Assembly: GCF_002911015.1 (NCBI RefSeq)
Contig: NZ_KZ626841.1
Location: 62,001-126,000, forward strand
From: Streptomyces populi
GTDB lineage: Bacteria > Actinomycetota > Actinomycetes > Streptomycetales > Streptomycetaceae
Length of the DNA: 64,000 nt
Direction of reading: 5' to 3'
A program made the translations under genes and the position numbers. Shown in pieces: positions 1 through 7,833 of the stretch (its first letter is position 1; every line of letters starts with the position of its first letter). Under the pieces are notes generated by a model. It ran no database searches, was not told the DNA's origin, and saw only the letters and a list, made by a program, of their open reading frames with translations.

Positions 1-276
1 GAAGTAGAGCTGATTGTGGAGGCGGTCGCCGCGGACGGTGGAGCCGACCAGATGCACACCGACGTCGATCAGCGACACCCTGTTGTCCTCGTCCCCCAGG
101 CTCACGCAGGCCAGGAGCGACGAATCGTCCTCGGGCCGGCCGACCCAGCTGGGGGCGTAGGGGACGTCCCAGGACTCGGCCTGCTCGCGGAGGGCTTTCG
201 CGAAGGCGAGTTCGGCCGCGCCGAAGCCGAACTCGTCGTCGGGGCCGTCCATCTCGAACCACGGATTCTCGGGCAT
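1..276 (-). CDS. Hypothetical protein, C-terminus cut by the window edge
   Basis: The frame is open from an ATG at 274-276 to the left edge without a stop, giving 92 residues that begin MPENPWFEMDGPDDEF. The fragment is acidic and soluble-looking, with no signal peptide or membrane segment and no motif I recognise. No Shine-Dalgarno sequence precedes the start. Instead TACTGT lies 7 nt upstream of the ATG on the minus strand, which fits a leaderless transcript. The family is unknown to me; I am fairly confident that it is a real gene because the frame has typical Streptomyces codon use. Confidence 0.6.
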   Translation of the reverse strand, partial: MPENPWFEMDGPDDEFGFGAAELAFAKALREQAESWDVPYAPSWVGRPEDDSSLLACVSLGDEDNRVSLIDVGVHLVGSTVRGDRLHNQLYF

Positions 277-384
277 GACGATCACAGTAGGGCAGGCGGA
301 CGACGGCGTTCGCCCGTGCGCGGACGGCGGCGGAGCCCGCCGCCGTCCGTCTGCCCGTCCGGCCGACCGCTCGAAGCGACGGGC

Positions 385-1737
385 TCAGGCCATGGCGCGG
401 GTCCGGGCGGTCACCTCGTCCCGCGTCAGATACACATCCGTACGCTCGAAGTCCCGCAGGGTCCCCTTGCGGTCCGCGAGGAAGCCGGTGCGGACGAAGT
501 CGTCTCCCGCGACGGCGTTGAGGAGCCAGTTGGCCCCCGTACGGAAGCGGGCGGCGCCCGTGCGCAGGGCGTACAGGTGGTATCCGCGGGCCACCAACTG
601 CGCGGGCGCGCCCTTCAGGTCGATGCCGAGCGGTTTGGACACGGCGTCGTGGCCGCCGAGGTCGACCACCAGACCGAGGTCCTTGTGCCGGTACGGCAGG
701 GTGGGCTGTCCGCGCAGCTTCGCCGCCAGGACCTTGGCCGCGTGCCGGCCCTGCCGGGCCGCGTGCTGGGCGGTCGGCGGGCAAGGGGAGCCGTCGCCCT
801 TGGCCAGGTCGGGCACCGCCGCCGCGTCGCCCAGCGCGAACACCCCGTCGAGCCCCGGGACCCTGAAGTCGGGCTCGGTGACGAGCCGCCCGCGCACGGT
901 CTCCGTGCCCAGCGAGTCGACCAGCGGACTCGCCGCGACACCCGCGGTCCACACCAGCGTCCGTGACGGCAGCACCCGTCCGTCGGTGAGGGTGATCTCC
1001 TCCTTGGTGGCGGAGGCGACGGAGGTGCCCAGGGAGATCTGCACTCCGCGGTCGCCGAGCATGCGCAGCGCGCTCTCGCCCAGTTTCTCCCCCAGCTCGG
1101 GCAGCAGCTTCGGGGCGACGTCGATCAGATGCCACTTGATGAGACCGGGGTCGATACGGGGGTGGTAGCGCCGTGCCGCGGCGGTGGTCAGGCGTTGCAG
1201 ACAGGCCGCCGTCTCGGTGCCCGCGTATCCGCCGCCGACCACCACGAACTGGAGTCGCGCGGCCTGCTCGTCGTGGTCCGACGTGGCCGCCGCCAGGTCG
1301 AGTTGGGCGATCACGTGGTCGCGCAGGTACGCGGCCTGGGCGAGCGTCTTCATACCGCGCGCCTCCTCTGCCAGACCGGGGATGTCGAAGACGCGGGTCA
1401 CGCTTCCCGGAGTGAGCACCAGGTAGTCGTAGCGCATGTCGACGAGGTCCCCGGTGATCTTCCGGACGACGCACACCTTGGCCCCCGGATCGACACCGAT
1501 CACCCCGCCCGGCACCAGCGCGGTGCGGCGCAGCATCCGGCGCAGCGAGGGTGCCACGGACTGCGGTGTGACGACACCGGCGGCGACATGGGGCAGCAGC
1601 GGCAGATAGAGCTGGTAGTCGGTGGGGCTGATCAGGGTCACCCTGGCCTCGCCGGGGGTGAGCGTCCGTTCCAGGCTTCTGGCGGCCTCGACCCCGGCGA
1701 AACCGGCGCCGACGACGACGATGTTCGGTCCTTGCAT
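385..1737 (-). CDS. NAD(P)/FAD-dependent oxidoreductase, type II NADH dehydrogenase-like
   Basis: The 450-residue product has the two-dinucleotide-fold layout of NDH-2-type flavoproteins. An FAD-binding GxGxxG motif (VVVGAGFAGVEAA) is at residues 6-18, an NADH-binding motif (FVVVGGGYAGTETAA) is near residue 164, and the FAD-contact stretch GVFALGDAA is near residue 300. Such enzymes oxidise NADH at the inner face of the membrane and pass electrons to quinone without pumping protons. The start is supported by a GAGAGG stretch about 9 nt upstream of the ATG. It is divergent from the acid phosphatase gene, with a 290-bp shared upstream region in which I see no Rex-type operator. Other family members use other acceptors, so the quinone role is inferred. 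Confidence 0.85.
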   Translation of the reverse strand: MQGPNIVVVGAGFAGVEAARSLERTLTPGEARVTLISPTDYQLYLPLLPHVAAGVVTPQSVAPSLRRMLRRTALVPGGVIGVDPGAKVCVVRKITGDLVDMRYDYLVLTPGSVTRVFDIPGLAEEARGMKTLAQAAYLRDHVIAQLDLAAATSDHDEQAARLQFVVVGGGYAGTETAACLQRLTTAAARRYHPRIDPGLIKWHLIDVAPKLLPELGEKLGESALRMLGDRGVQISLGTSVASATKEEITLTDGRVLPSRTLVWTAGVAASPLVDSLGTETVRGRLVTEPDFRVPGLDGVFALGDAAAVPDLAKGDGSPCPPTAQHAARQGRHAAKVLAAKLRGQPTLPYRHKDLGLVVDLGGHDAVSKPLGIDLKGAPAQLVARGYHLYALRTGAARFRTGANWLLNAVAGDDFVRTGFLADRKGTLRDFERTDVYLTRDEVTARTRAMA

Positions 1738-2028
1738 CAGAGCAGCCTCTCTCCACTGGTGCCAGCCGCGAGCCCAGGCTCACACGGGTCGCGGACACGT
1801 GCCACTGCACCGCGCGTACCCCGATGGAGGGGAAACACGTGTGCCGCGCGCACCCCGAAGCATGTGAAAGTCGATCTCTACCGATCAGTAACTGCCTCTT
1901 CCCCCTCCGTACACGCGCTGCCAGGATCATCTCTGCCGTGGCGACGGTCCCGGACACCGTCGCCGTCGTGATGTGTGGGCTCGACCAACTCATGCGATCC
2001 GACCGACAGATGTGAAAAGGGGACAGGA

Positions 2029-2664
2029 ATGACGAGACACGGTGTGGCGCGGCGGACGGTCGCGGTGTCGGCGATCGTGGCACTCGGGATCGGGGGGACG
2101 GTCACCGCGGCCGGGTCCGCCGCCGCGGCCCCGGCCCAGGCGGTCGCGAGCGCCTCCGCGACGGCCGGCGTCGACTACGCCACCTGGCAGAGCGACGTCC
2201 AGGCCGTCATCGACCAGGCGGTGCCGTACGTCGGGCAGCGCACCGCGAACGCCGGCGGACAGAAGCTCGCGGTCGTCTTCGACATCGACAACACCACGCT
2301 GGAGACCGACTTCCACCCCTGGTACGAGCTGCCCACCCCGGCGGTCAAGGCCTCGCTGGCCCTCGCCCGCTACGCGCGCTCCCGAGGCGTCGCCGTCTTC
2401 TTCGTGACCGCCCGTCCGGGCATCATCGCGAGCGAGACGAAGTGGAACCTGAAGAGCGTCGGCTACCCGGTCGACGGCCTCTACGTGCGTGACCTGCCGG
2501 ACCTCTTCGACGAGGTCAGCGCCTACAAGACCGGCAAGCGCGCGGAGATCGAGTCCCTCGGGTACACGATCATCGCCAACGTCGGCAACAACACCACCGA
2601 CCTGGTCGGCGGCCACGCGGAGCGCACGTTCAAGCTGCCGGACTACGACGGCAAGCTCTCCTGA
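2029..2664 (+). CDS. Secreted HAD-superfamily acid phosphatase (class B-like)
   Basis: This 211-residue protein starts with a Sec signal peptide (positively charged MTRHGVARR, then a hydrophobic run and an Ala-rich cleavage region around residues 30-35). The catalytic HAD motif I is FDIDNTTLE, with the nucleophile at D85 and the acid/base at D87. Motif II is FFVTARP and a late Asp-containing loop is NVGNNTTDLVG. It should hydrolyse phosphomonoesters outside the cell for phosphate scavenging. The ATG at 2029 was chosen over an in-frame upstream start because AAAAGGGG sits just before it and it opens the signal peptide. No PHO box was recognised in the upstream region. Confidence 0.85.
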   Translation: MTRHGVARRTVAVSAIVALGIGGTVTAAGSAAAAPAQAVASASATAGVDYATWQSDVQAVIDQAVPYVGQRTANAGGQKLAVVFDIDNTTLETDFHPWYELPTPAVKASLALARYARSRGVAVFFVTARPGIIASETKWNLKSVGYPVDGLYVRDLPDLFDEVSAYKTGKRAEIESLGYTIIANVGNNTTDLVGGHAERTFKLPDYDGKLS

Positions 2665-2698
2665 CCCGGACGCCCCGGGCGCCGGGGACCGGCCCGCT

Positions 2699-2704
2699 TA
2701 CACT
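2699..2704 (+). promoter_or_regulatory. Leaderless-type -10 element before the PPOX-class gene
   Basis: TACACT (TANNNT) ends exactly 6 nt before the ATG at 2711. There is no Shine-Dalgarno sequence, so transcription and translation could start at the same base. The -35 region is not recognisable. Confidence 0.4.
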
Positions 2705-2710
2705 TCGGCC

Positions 2711-3097
2711 ATGGACGAGGGCTCGCTGGACGCGCTGGGATCGGGCAAGTACCTGCTGATCACCAGCTATCGCAAGAACGGTACGGGGGTCGCGACGCCC
2801 GTGTGGGTGGTGCGGGACGGTGCGGCGCTGGGCGCCTGGACCGTGGCGGACAGCTGGAAGGTGAAGCGCATCCGCAACCGTGCCGACGTCCTCGTGGGTC
2901 CGTGCGACGTGCGCGGCAGGCCGACGGGGGAGCCGGTCCCCGCCACGGCCGAGATCGTCGACGCGGCCCGGACCGCCCACTACCGCAAGCTCATCGCCCG
3001 TAAGTACGGGGTGATGGGCCGTCTCACCCTGTTCGGCAGCCGTCTGCGCCGCGGCGAGACCGGCACGGTCGGCATCCGCATCACCCTTTCCTCGTGA
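2711..3097 (+). CDS. PPOX-class / F420-dependent pyridoxamine-oxidase-fold protein
   Basis: The 128-residue protein has the split beta-barrel pattern of the pyridoxamine 5'-phosphate oxidase superfamily. This includes an N-terminal GKYLLITSYRKNG strand, then TPVWVV, then a conserved WKVKRIRNRADV segment. Actinobacterial members of this size bind coenzyme F420 or a flavin and reduce or bind small molecules; the substrate cannot be told from sequence. It lies 46 bp after the acid phosphatase stop. The gene appears leaderless, since TACACT is 6 nt from the start. Confidence 0.75.
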   Translation: MDEGSLDALGSGKYLLITSYRKNGTGVATPVWVVRDGAALGAWTVADSWKVKRIRNRADVLVGPCDVRGRPTGEPVPATAEIVDAARTAHYRKLIARKYGVMGRLTLFGSRLRRGETGTVGIRITLSS

Positions 3098-3143
3098 CGC
3101 GGCGTCACCACCGTCGGCGGGCCTCGCCGCGAGCCGCCTCACC

Positions 3144-3878
3144 GTGCGTCGGTGTGCCGTCCTCCGCGCCGCGCGCCGTGTCCCGGGAGGGTGCCCGCAG
3201 CACCCTCCCGTCGGCGGGCGCGCGACGTCGGCGGGCATCCACCGGGCGCGTCTCGGCGCGACGGAGTTCAGGGTCGTCCGTCCCGCCCGGCCACTGGTCC
3301 GCGCGGTTCTGCTCGACCGCGACCGGTACCTCGACATCCGTCTCGACGAGGACGCCGCGCGGCGGATCGGCGGCCTGTGGACGCTCGCCGCCGCCTCGCC
3401 CCGTTCGCTGGTCCACCTGCCGATGCGGGGCAACCGGTCACCGTCCGGTGAGCCGCCGGAGAGCGGCACGCGCCCGCTCGATCTCGTGCTGCTGCACCAT
3501 TCGCTCCAGTTCGCGCCCTCGCGCTGGAAGGAAGTCCGCGGACGGCTCGGTCCGGGGCGTCCGGAGACCGTGACGCTGTCCGGTCCGGCGGAGGGGGACG
3601 GCCTCGTGATCGACCACGAGGCCAGGCACCACCGGGAGAACCGCGATCTGTTCCACCAGCACGTGCACGCCGAGACCCTGTTCATGACCGGCAGCGCGAA
3701 GGTGTTCCGGGAGACCGCGCGGCACTTCCTCGACGTCGCCCGGCACGGTCCGGGGCACGCCCCCGCCGGCCCGGAACACCCGCACTTCTGCACGGAGTTC
3801 CACTCCTGCGACGGCACGCTCGGCGACGCGCGCGAGCTGCACGTCGAGTACTGCGACCGCTGGGACGCCACGGCCTGA
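3144..3878 (+). CDS. Hypothetical protein
   Basis: This 244-residue frame has high third-position GC, which distinguishes it from the open antisense frames. No known domain was recognised. Visible features are a WTLAAAS segment, LLHHSLQFAPSRWKEVRGRLGPG in the middle, and a C-terminal part with several His and Cys residues (HHRENRDLFHQHVHAE, then HFCTEFHSCDG and YCDRWD), which could bind metal. There is no signal peptide or membrane segment. The GTG at 3144 is the furthest upstream start and has no clear ribosome binding site, so the true start could be further downstream. Confidence 0.55.
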   Translation: MRRCAVLRAARRVPGGCPQHPPVGGRATSAGIHRARLGATEFRVVRPARPLVRAVLLDRDRYLDIRLDEDAARRIGGLWTLAAASPRSLVHLPMRGNRSPSGEPPESGTRPLDLVLLHHSLQFAPSRWKEVRGRLGPGRPETVTLSGPAEGDGLVIDHEARHHRENRDLFHQHVHAETLFMTGSAKVFRETARHFLDVARHGPGHAPAGPEHPHFCTEFHSCDGTLGDARELHVEYCDRWDATA

Positions 3879-4006
3879 ACGGCGGGCCGCGGCCGGGTCC
3901 GTCCCGTCGTGCGCCGAGGGGCGGGCGGGGCGAGGGGCATGGGCGGGGCGAGGGAGCGCGTTCGGGCCAGGGGTGGGAGTTGGCCGGATGCGTGCTGCGG
4001 CAAGCG

Positions 4007-4035
4007 TTGACTAGAAAGCGCTTACCGTTTACGTT
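4007..4035 (+). promoter_or_regulatory. Promoter of the pectate lyase pair
   Basis: TTGACT at 4007-4012 and TACGTT at 4030-4035 are separated by exactly 17 bp, close to the vegetative sigma consensus. The expected transcription start is near 4042, about 190 bp before the PL1 start. An AAGCGCTT palindrome occupies 4016-4023 inside the spacer. The rest of the 352-bp gap (3879-4230) shows no coding signal. Confidence 0.6.
4016..4023. promoter_or_regulatory. AAGCGCTT palindrome in the -35/-10 spacer
   Basis: This perfect 8-bp palindrome lies between the promoter hexamers. Palindromes with a central CG are typical of LacI-family operators, so a sugar-responsive repressor is a reasonable inference. 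The same octamer recurs at 58511-58518, overlapping another promoter. Confidence 0.4.
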
Positions 4036-4065
4036 CCCGTTCAGCAGCGTGACCCGCGTGCGACA

Positions 4066-4079
4066 TCTCGTATACGAGA
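4066..4079. promoter_or_regulatory. GntR/FadR-type operator candidate
   Basis: TCTCGTATACGAGA is a perfect 14-bp palindrome about 25 bp downstream of the predicted transcription start of the pectate lyase promoter. Its core TCGTATACGA matches the T-N-GTATAC-N-A pattern of FadR-subfamily GntR regulators, the group that includes the hexuronate regulators ExuR and UxuR. Control of a pectin gene by a uronate-responsive repressor would make sense; the identity of the regulator is inferred. Confidence 0.5.
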
Positions 4080-4230
4080 CATCAGCTCTCTGAGCCGCAT
4101 CACCTGGGCAAGTCGCCATATCCAGCTCATGCTCGGTCCGCAGGTGTCGTGTCACGTACCTTGCGATGTTCAGATACAGGTACGGCGTCTGCGTACATGC
4201 CCATGGTCAACTCTGAAGGGACACATCCGC

Positions 4231-5208
4231 ATGTCTGCTCGCCCCCCACGCAAGCGCTCCCGTCTCGCCCTGCTGACGGCCGGCGCCGCAATCTTGGCGG
4301 TCACCACGGCACTCGTACTGCCGCAGTCGGCCGGGGCCGCCGAGACCGCGCCGGTCGGCTTCGGCGCGGGGACCACCGGAGGCGGCGGCGCGACCGCCGT
4401 CACCGTCACGACACTCGCCGCCTTCAAGACCGCCGTCACCGGTGACACGGCCAAGGTGGTGAAGGTCAGCGGCCTGATCCCGCTCAGTGGTCAGGTCGAC
4501 ATCGGCTCCAACACCACGGTCCTGGGCGTCGGTTCGGCGTCCGGGTTCACCGGTGGCGGACTGCGCCTGAAGAAGGTCACCAACGTCGTCGTCCGCAACC
4601 TGAACATCAGCAAGCCGGTCGCGCCCGCCGACGGCATCACCGTGCAGGCCTCGACGAAGGTGTGGATCGACCACAACTCCTTCTCCTCCGACCGCGACCA
4701 CGGCAAGGACTACTACGACGGTCTGCTCGACATCACCCACGCCTCCGACTACGTCACCGTCTCCTGGAACACCTTCAAGGACCACTACAAGGGTTCGCTC
4801 GTCGGCCACAGCGACAACAACGCCGGTGAGGACACCGGGCATCTGCGGGTGACGTACCACCACAACTGGTTCGACAACGTCAACTCCCGCATCCCCAGCC
4901 TGCGTTTCGGTACCGGGCACTTCTACGACAACTACGTCGTCGGCGCCGACACCGCGGTGCACTCCCGCATGGGTGCCCAGATGCTCGTCGAGAACAACGT
5001 CTTCCGGAGCACGGCGGTCGCCGTCACCACGAACCGCGACAGCGACGTGGACGGCTACGCCAACCTCACCGGCAACGACCTCGGCGGGGCCACGACCGAG
5101 ATCTCGCAGGTCGGCACGTTCACGAAGCCGTCCTACGGCTACACCGCCGAACCGGCCTCGACCGTCGTCGCCTCGGTGACGTCCGGAGCGGGCGCCGGAA
5201 AGCTCTGA
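4231..5208 (+). CDS. Secreted pectate lyase, polysaccharide lyase family 1
   Basis: The product (325 residues) cleaves de-esterified pectin (polygalacturonate) by Ca-dependent beta-elimination outside the cell. An arginine-rich signal peptide runs to about residue 36 (SAGAAE). The parallel beta-helix shows the family signatures VWIDHNSFS at 144-152, YYDGLLDITHASDYVTVSWN at 161-180, and NSRIPSLRFG at 218-227, with R220 as the expected catalytic base. The start has GAAGGG upstream. Length fits a single-domain PL1 enzyme with no binding module. It is followed 116 bp later by a PL3 lyase in the same direction, so both are probably expressed from the promoter at 4007-4035. Confidence 0.93.
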   Translation: MSARPPRKRSRLALLTAGAAILAVTTALVLPQSAGAAETAPVGFGAGTTGGGGATAVTVTTLAAFKTAVTGDTAKVVKVSGLIPLSGQVDIGSNTTVLGVGSASGFTGGGLRLKKVTNVVVRNLNISKPVAPADGITVQASTKVWIDHNSFSSDRDHGKDYYDGLLDITHASDYVTVSWNTFKDHYKGSLVGHSDNNAGEDTGHLRVTYHHNWFDNVNSRIPSLRFGTGHFYDNYVVGADTAVHSRMGAQMLVENNVFRSTAVAVTTNRDSDVDGYANLTGNDLGGATTEISQVGTFTKPSYGYTAEPASTVVASVTSGAGAGKL

Positions 5209-5324
5209 CGGCCCCGGGCCTTCGGGCACGCCCGCCCGACCGGCCCACCGGGAGAACTGTCACTTCGCCGGAGGACCGGCGACCCCCCACCCCACCCCAC
5301 CCCACGGGAAGAAGGCATCGGGAC

Positions 5325-6131
5325 ATGACGTCATCAGCACGCCCGCGCGCCAGGCGGCGCGCTCTCACCGGCACCCTCGCCGCACTCGGCCTCTCGGCCG
5401 CCATGGTGATGGCCGACGGCACCCTGACGCCGGCGAGCGCCGCCACCTGGCCCACCGCGACCGGCAGCCAGGCCGTCTCCTCCACCATCTCGGTCTCCGG
5501 CACCAAGGACTACGGGATGAAGCGTCTCTACGGCACCGGTGATCTGGGCAGCGACAGCCAGGACGAGGACCAGGGGCCGATCCTGGAGCTGGCCGCGGGA
5601 GCGGTCCTGAAGAACGTCATCATCGGCGCACCGGCCGCCGACGGCATTCACTGCCTGGGCAGCTGCACGCTGCAGAACGTCTGGTGGGAGGACGTCGGCG
5701 AGGACGCGGCGACGTTCCTCGGCTCCTCGTCGTCCAACGTCTACACCGTCAGCGGTGGTGGCGCGAAGGCGGCCAGCGACAAGGTGTTCCAGTTCAACGG
5801 CGCCGGAACGCTGAACGTCTCGAACTTCGCGGTGCAGACCTTCGGCACGTTCGTCCGCTCCTGCGGCAACTGCAAGACGCAGTACAAGCGGACGATCAAT
5901 CTCAACACCATCGAGGCGACCTACAAGGGCAGCAAGCTCGTCGGCATCAACACCAACTACGGCGACAGCGCGACCCTGAAGTCCATCAGGATCGTCGGGG
6001 ACAGCAGCAAGAAGATCGTCCCCTGCCAGAAGTACATCGGCAACAACACCGGCGCCGAGCCGACCACGAACGGCAGCGGCCCCGACGGCACCTACTGCAA
6101 GTACGCGACGTCCGACATCACCTACGGCTGA
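5325..6131 (+). CDS. Secreted pectate lyase, polysaccharide lyase family 3
   Basis: This 268-residue protein has a signal peptide ending near ASA at residues 36-40, followed by a compact beta-helix typical of PL3 pectate lyases. Recognisable segments are ILELAAGAVLKNVIIGAPAADGIHC, NVWWEDVGEDAAT and the Cys-containing FVRSCGNCKTQYKR. The enzyme should cleave pectate and low-methylated pectin by beta-elimination. It complements the upstream PL1 enzyme. Four tandem CCCCA units (5285-5304) lie just before the GAAGAAGG ribosome binding region. Confidence 0.92.
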   Translation: MTSSARPRARRRALTGTLAALGLSAAMVMADGTLTPASAATWPTATGSQAVSSTISVSGTKDYGMKRLYGTGDLGSDSQDEDQGPILELAAGAVLKNVIIGAPAADGIHCLGSCTLQNVWWEDVGEDAATFLGSSSSNVYTVSGGGAKAASDKVFQFNGAGTLNVSNFAVQTFGTFVRSCGNCKTQYKRTINLNTIEATYKGSKLVGINTNYGDSATLKSIRIVGDSSKKIVPCQKYIGNNTGAEPTTNGSGPDGTYCKYATSDITYG

Positions 6132-6145
6132 CGGTCGTCGCCCGG

Positions 6146-6186
6146 CGGCCGGACGGTCCGGTCCCGCGTGCCGGTCCGTCCGGCCG
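6146..6186. terminator. Hairpin between convergent genes
   Basis: CGGCCGGACGG (6146-6156) pairs with CCGTCCGGCCG (6176-6186), an 11-bp stem around a 19-nt loop. It lies between the PL3 stop and the convergent DUF35 gene stop, so it may terminate transcripts from both sides. Confidence 0.5.
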
Positions 6187-6258
6187 CGCACGGCCGTCCG
6201 GTCCCGGCCCGCCGCCGCGTGGTCCGCGCGGACAGCGGTCGTGTGCGGGACGCCCGCC

Positions 6259-6699
6259 TCAGTTCCAGCCGCCGTACGGGCCGTCGGTCAGCTGGAACAC
6301 CGGCTGCCGGCGCACCGGGTCCTGGGCGGTGGAGAGCTGGACCCGGTCGCCGCTGTGGATGGTGGCGGGTGAACCCATGACCCGGCCCCGGACCGTGAAG
6401 CCCTCCGCCATCTCGACGAGGGAGACGTTGCGGGCCGCCGGGGTGTTGCGGTGGATCACCGTGGAGTGGCGCACGACGCCCGTGCCGACGCTCGCCTCCG
6501 TACGCAGGTCGCTTCCCCCGCACACATGACACAGGAGACGGTTGTACATGGCGGTGGCGCACCAGTTGCACCGCTGGAAGAGCAGGACGTCCCCGGCGCG
6601 TTCCGCCGAAACGGTGTCGAGGCGCTCCACGGAACCTGCGCCGAGCACGTCCGTCGCGGCGTCGAGGCCCGGGTGAAGGGCGATTCCTGGGTGGTACAC
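6259..6699 (-). CDS. Zn-ribbon OB-fold protein (DUF35 family)
   Basis: The 146-residue protein has an N-terminal rubredoxin-like zinc ribbon (CNWCATAMYNRLLCHVCGG, two CxxC pairs). An OB-fold C-terminal part follows (GTGVVRHSTVIHR, then VEMAEGFTVRGRVMG). DUF35 proteins usually work as partners of thiolases, acyl-CoA ligases or hydratases and bind acyl-CoA. The GTG at 6699 was chosen because GGGAG lies 8 nt upstream; a longer frame reaches 6759. Its upstream region holds a perfect TetR-type palindrome, and the next gene upstream on the same strand is a TetR regulator. No thiolase or hydratase is nearby, which is unusual for this family. Confidence 0.75.
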   Translation of the reverse strand: MYHPGIALHPGLDAATDVLGAGSVERLDTVSAERAGDVLLFQRCNWCATAMYNRLLCHVCGGSDLRTEASVGTGVVRHSTVIHRNTPAARNVSLVEMAEGFTVRGRVMGSPATIHSGDRVQLSTAQDPVRRQPVFQLTDGPYGGWN

Positions 6700-6765
6700 G
6701 ATGTCATCTCCCTGCGCTCGGCCGGAATCTGATGTGCGCGGGTCGCCGTGCACGACCACAGGTTA

Positions 6766-6780
6766 TGGCACTGAGTGCCA
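6766..6780. promoter_or_regulatory. TetR operator candidate upstream of the DUF35 gene
   Basis: TGGCACTGAGTGCCA is a perfect 7-1-7 palindrome in the short gap between the TetR gene and the DUF35 gene. It shares the ACTGAGT centre with the palindrome at 7615-7633 upstream of the TetR gene, which suggests that one regulator binds both. Confidence 0.55.
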
Positions 6781-6837
6781 CTCGTAAAGGCACTCCGTAC
6801 CCTCAAAATAAAGACGGGTGTCGCGATCGGCCCGCGC

Positions 6838-7563
6838 TCAGTCCCGCGCGAAGGCCGACTCGATCTCCTGGACCACGCGCCACATGGGTGCTCCGCGCCG
6901 CGAGACGACGACCACCACGTCCTCCGCCTCGGTGCGCGCCGGTTCGGCGGGCGCGGAGCCGAACGTGCTCTGCACGTACCCGAGGGCCTGGTCGACCGCC
7001 GCCTCGGCGTCCTTCGTCCCGTCCGAACGCAGCCACGAGCGCAGGGCGTTGTTGTGCGCGGCGACCACGGCGGCGGCGACGACGTCGGCGCGCAGCGTGT
7101 CCGCGCGGGCCCCGGCGGGGCGCCGGCGCAGATACTCGGCGAGGGCGCGCTCGTACCGCCAGACGACCGACAGTTCGTACGCGCGCAGGCCGGGCACCTT
7201 CTTGGTGAGGCGGTAGCGCTGGACGGAGAACGTCGGGTTCTCCGCGTACATGCGCAGGACGAGCCGGGCGGCGTCGCAGACGCGCTGCACCGGGTCCTGG
7301 ACGTCGGCCTCCTCCTCCAGGAACGCCGTCATGTCGGCCAGGCAGCGCTCGTGGTCGGGGAAGACCACGTCCTCCTTGGACGGGAAGTAGCGGAAGAACG
7401 AACGCCGGCCGACCCCGGCGAGCGCCACGATGTCGTCGACGGTGGTCTCCTCGTACCCGCGCTCCAGGAACAGCTGGAAGGCGGCTCCCACCAGGGCGTC
7501 CCGCATCGGCGGTCTGACGGCGGTCGCGTCGGCGGGTTCGCGGCGCCCCGGTGCCTCGTTCAT
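6838..7563 (-). CDS. TetR-family transcriptional regulator
   Basis: The 241-residue protein has an N-terminal TetR helix-turn-helix: AAFQLFLERGYEETTVDDIVALAGVGRRSFFRYFPSKEDV around residues 27-66. The C-terminal ligand domain, which contains RYRLTKKVPGLRAYELSVVWRY, varies between members. It is most likely a repressor of the adjacent DUF35 gene and of itself. This is supported by palindromes with the same core in both upstream regions (6766-6780 and 7594-7633). The ligand is unknown; DUF35 linkage hints at an acyl-CoA or lipid. Confidence 0.87.
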   Translation of the reverse strand: MNEAPGRREPADATAVRPPMRDALVGAAFQLFLERGYEETTVDDIVALAGVGRRSFFRYFPSKEDVVFPDHERCLADMTAFLEEEADVQDPVQRVCDAARLVLRMYAENPTFSVQRYRLTKKVPGLRAYELSVVWRYERALAEYLRRRPAGARADTLRADVVAAAVVAAHNNALRSWLRSDGTKDAEAAVDQALGYVQSTFGSAPAEPARTEAEDVVVVVSRRGAPMWRVVQEIESAFARD

Positions 7564-7593
7564 GGTCGGAAACTAGCATCGAAGCCGGGACGG

Positions 7594-7608
7594 TGGCACT
7601 CGGTGCAC
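7594..7608. promoter_or_regulatory. Imperfect TetR half-operator
   Basis: TGGCACTCGGTGCAC matches the left arm of the 6766-6780 palindrome exactly and its right arm imperfectly. It lies 31 bp upstream of the TetR start, next to the stronger site at 7615-7633. Confidence 0.4.
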
Positions 7609-7614
7609 ATGTGG

Positions 7615-7633
7615 CAGGGAACTGAGTTCCCTG
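7615..7633. promoter_or_regulatory. Perfect 19-bp TetR-type operator
   Basis: CAGGGAACTGAGTTCCCTG is a perfect 9-1-9 palindrome about 52 bp upstream of the TetR start codon. The GGAACTNAGTTCC form is common for TetR-family operators, so autoregulation is likely. Confidence 0.6.
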
Positions 7634-7780
7634 TTCGATTCGCGGGTGGTCCCGTCGGGCCATGCTCGCGACACCCCCAGGGTCCTCGCCGGACCGACCT
7701 CGCCGTACCGCCCCGGAGTGCCGGGCTCCTCATGTGGCCGAAATGTGTTGACGTATGAACTCCGTTTGCGAACACCCGAG

Positions 7781-7809
7781 TTGACAGCCCATGGGTGGTG
7801 ATCGACTAT
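7781..7809 (+). promoter_or_regulatory. Possible promoter without an obvious gene
   Basis: TTGACA at 7781-7786 and GACTAT at 7804-7809 are 17 bp apart. The -35 matches consensus perfectly, the -10 only partly. The sequence leads into the region with the surface-protein relic and not into an intact gene. Confidence 0.3.
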
Positions 7810-7833
7810 GAGGTCGAGCCGTGGCCCGCATGA

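Noticed and set aside
1738..2028. Rex-type operator for the NDH-2-like gene
   Set aside because: No TTGTGNNNNNNTTCACAA-like sequence was found in the divergent upstream region.
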